NCBI GenBank assembly: GCA_965223435.1
Contig: CBDCWQ010000018.1
Span: forward strand, 620,001 to 684,000
Direction of reading: 5' to 3'
Length of the DNA stretch: 64,000 bases
From: CBDCWQ01 sp965223435
GTDB lineage: Bacteria > Myxococcota > Kuafuiibacteriia > Kuafuiibacteriales > Kuafuiibacteriaceae
Shown piece by piece: positions 62,580 to 64,000 of this stretch. The first letter of the stretch is position 1. Each line of letters begins with the position of its first letter. The notes under the pieces are model-generated. The model did no database searches. It was not told the origin of the DNA and worked only from the letters and a program-made list of their open reading frames with translations. Both the position numbers and the translations under genes were made by a program.

Positions 62580-63751
62580 CTGCCGACGATGGGTTGGATG
62601 ATTCCAAGCTGACGCTTTCGGCTCACCTCGAAGAACTTCGAGGGCGCCTCATCAAATCTTTGCTGGCCGTGGTGATCACCGGGGGCGTGTGTTTGGCCAT
62701 TGCGCCCGGCATCTTGGACTACGCGGTCGGCCCCCTCACCCGGGTTCTCCAAGAAAAAAACCGTGTCGAGGCCGTGCTGGTCCACGCCGATCCCGAGCGG
62801 CGCACGGCCTTGGCGGCCCGCCTGGAAGCCCACGCGCGGGCTGAACTCCGAGCCTCGCTCGATAGCCTTTCGGGGGTGGTGGACGTGGTGCGGGCTGGCG
62901 TCGATACCAAACAGCCCATCGACCTTCTTTTGATCTCCTCCGAAGTGCTTCGCGGCGATGGTGCGCTCGTTTCTGACCTCCTCGAAGGCGTCGACCCCGC
63001 GCCCCATGTGGTCTATCTGGTCCAAGACCCAGAGGATCCTGCGGCCCGAGCCCTTCAGCTCGAGGGTATTTCGGTGCTCCTAGAGCCGCTTCGCAAAGCC
63101 ACCTTCGAAAGACTGATTCGACGGTCCCTCGCCCTGGCGGGCAAGATTGCAAGTGGCGACAAGCTGGTGGTGTTGTCTCCGCTCGAGCCGTTTTTTGCCT
63201 ATCTCAAGATCGCCTTGGTCTGCGGGTTGTTTCTGGCGTGCCCCATCTGGCTGTACCAGGCGTGGCGCTTTGTCGTTCCCGGACTGTACCTCAAGGAGCG
63301 ACGGGTCCTCTTACCGGTCGTGTTTTCGAGCGCGGCGCTTTTTGTGGGGGGTGGGCTTTTTGCCTACTACGTCATGTTCCCGGTGATGTTTGACTTTCTC
63401 GTCAAGGAGATGATGCCGAGCTCAGTGGCGGGCTCGTTCACGGTCGACAATTATCTCGGCCTCCTTTTGCGTCTAACCATCGCTTTTGGCGTGGTTTTTG
63501 AGCTTCCCCTGGCCCTTGCCCTCCTGAGCTCAGTCGGGGTCGTCACCCCCGAGCTGCTCAAGCGCTGGCGAAAGTACGCCATCGTGGTCGCTTTTGTCGG
63601 TGGCGCGTTTCTCACCCCGGCAGATCCGCTGTCTCAAATGATGATGGCTGGACCCCTCATCGTGTTTTACGAGCTTGGAATTATCCTTGCTACCCTCCTT
63701 GGGCGACGTGAGGTCGAACTCGAAGAGGCCGGGCACGAGGTCCTAGACTGA
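62576..63751 (+). CDS. tatC: Twin-arginine translocase TatC with an inserted receiver-like domain
   Basis: 391 aa, about 130 longer than typical TatC. TatC hallmarks are present: LSAHLEELRGRLI at the N-terminus, LSPLEPFFAYLKIALVCGLFLACP, LYQAWRFVVPGLY, YKER-like LKERR, and FELPLALALLSSVGVV. Between helix 1 (about 24-47) and the LSPLEPFF strand (about 200), residues about 62-190 are extra. They form alternating strands and helices: EAVLVHADPERR, VVDVVRAG, IDLLLISS, HVVYLVQDPED, ISVLLEPLRK and FERLIRRSLAL, the layout of a response-regulator receiver. The expected phospho-acceptor Asp after strand 3 is Ser. In the TatC topology this loop is periplasmic. Function of the insert unknown. Confidence 0.9.
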   Translation: MTADDGLDDSKLTLSAHLEELRGRLIKSLLAVVITGGVCLAIAPGILDYAVGPLTRVLQEKNRVEAVLVHADPERRTALAARLEAHARAELRASLDSLSGVVDVVRAGVDTKQPIDLLLISSEVLRGDGALVSDLLEGVDPAPHVVYLVQDPEDPAARALQLEGISVLLEPLRKATFERLIRRSLALAGKIASGDKLVVLSPLEPFFAYLKIALVCGLFLACPIWLYQAWRFVVPGLYLKERRVLLPVVFSSAALFVGGGLFAYYVMFPVMFDFLVKEMMPSSVAGSFTVDNYLGLLLRLTIAFGVVFELPLALALLSSVGVVTPELLKRWRKYAIVVAFVGGAFLTPADPLSQMMMAGPLIVFYELGIILATLLGRREVELEEAGHEVLD

Positions 63752-63788
63752 CTTTCGTGTTGACCAGAGGATCCGTCAGGCGCCAGAT

Positions 63789-63805
63789 CTAGGCGGGGCG
63801 CCTAG
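63789..63805. promoter_or_regulatory. Palindrome between tatC and the TetR-type gene
   Basis: CTAGGCG (63789-63795), GGG loop and CGCCTAG (63799-63805). It overlaps the AGGAGG ribosome site (63804-63809). It may be a TetR-type autoregulatory operator or a short terminator stem; no T-run follows. Confidence 0.4.
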
Positions 63806-63819
63806 GAGGCCCTGAAGTA

Positions 63820-64000
63820 TTGACCAGGCATTTGCCGGAACAGGCACGACATGAACAGATCCTCGCTGCGGCGCGGCGCTGCTTCATTGAAAACGGTTTT
63901 CACCCAACCCGGATGGACGACATCGCGAAGTCCGCGCAGTTGTCCAAGGGGGGGGTTTACTTTCATTTTAAGTCTAAACGAGAGGTTTTCGATAATCTGG
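63820..64000 (+). CDS. TetR/AcrR-family regulator, N-terminal part (3' end outside window)
   Basis: From TTG 63820, with AGGAGG 10 bp upstream, the frame reads RHEQILAAARRCFIENGF, MDDIAKSAQLSKGGVYFHF and KSKREVFDNL, the DNA-binding HTH of TetR repressors. The frame is open at the window edge; the ligand-binding domain is outside. It follows tatC by 68 bp. Confidence 0.85.
   Translation, partial: MTRHLPEQARHEQILAAARRCFIENGFHPTRMDDIAKSAQLSKGGVYFHFKSKREVFDNL

Noticed and set aside
1..64000. tRNA or rRNA genes
   Set aside because: No cloverleaf with GTTCGA-type T-arm in a suitable context and no rRNA-like sequence was noticed; a covariance search would settle it.

Overview
The window reads like a chromosome segment of a deltaproteobacterial-type bacterium (Myxococcota/Bradymonadota style). 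Supporting signs are a high-GC coding style, a 1,287-residue Ser/Thr kinase carrying cyclase-like, AAA and TPR parts, a MerR-type regulator with two HTH domains, a Cys-rich outer-membrane protein, VQKGPF-type lipoproteins and many very long secreted proteins. Taxonomy is inferred from gene style only; there is no rRNA or tRNA gene here.

Layout. 1-5.8 kb is a housekeeping run on the + strand: the end of an ArnT-like glycosyltransferase, a metallophosphoesterase, thiL, larB and larC, several joined by 8-bp ATGACTGA overlaps. 5.9-7.35 kb is a minus-strand AAA+ ATPase with a nuclease-like C-terminus. 7.9-17.9 kb is giant gene 1. An outer-membrane barrel gene (18.0-19.0 kb) and a large signalling kinase (19.6-23.5 kb) follow on the minus strand. 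23.7-24.3 kb holds a REP-like repeat block and a frameshifted RAYT transposase. 24.6-33.1 kb is a three-layer nest of mobile elements: a DDE/AAA+ transposon, inside it an IS66 element with a perfect 8-bp target duplication, and inside the IS66 tnpC a serine-recombinase element. 33.3-36.6 kb is a broken fourth member of the giant family, followed by another REP-like site and a decayed copy of the larC 3' end. A two-HTH MerR regulator (37.2-38.7 kb) precedes giant gene 2 (39.1-50.4 kb) and giant gene 3 (51.0-59.4 kb). Giant gene 3 ends exactly at a 150-bp MITE-like inverted repeat. 59.6-62.0 kb is a minus-strand pair (an unknown exported protein and a GH113-like lipoprotein). 62.1-63.8 kb is tatA-tatC, and the window closes in a TetR-type regulator.

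The main discovery candidate is the giant-protein family. Genes 1, 2 and 3 (about 3,330, 3,745 and 2,793 aa) share an exported N-terminal scaffold: GWN modules, a fibronectin-III-like domain, an Asp-box (BNR) sialidase-like region and a helical toroid-like core with invariant motif blocks. Each ends in a different C-terminal cargo: a tandem retropepsin-like protease plus six ribbon-helix-helix-like repeats (gene 1), four copies of an unrecognised about 150-aa domain (gene 2), and two WWA modules plus a TAP-type alpha/beta hydrolase (gene 3). The broken paralogue shares one core subdomain and ends in a kinase-like domain. A common carrier with exchanged tips resembles polymorphic effectors or adhesins; that role is inference.

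A second candidate is TatC. Its first periplasmic loop carries an extra segment of about 130 residues that reads like a response-regulator receiver fold lacking the phospho-acceptor aspartate.
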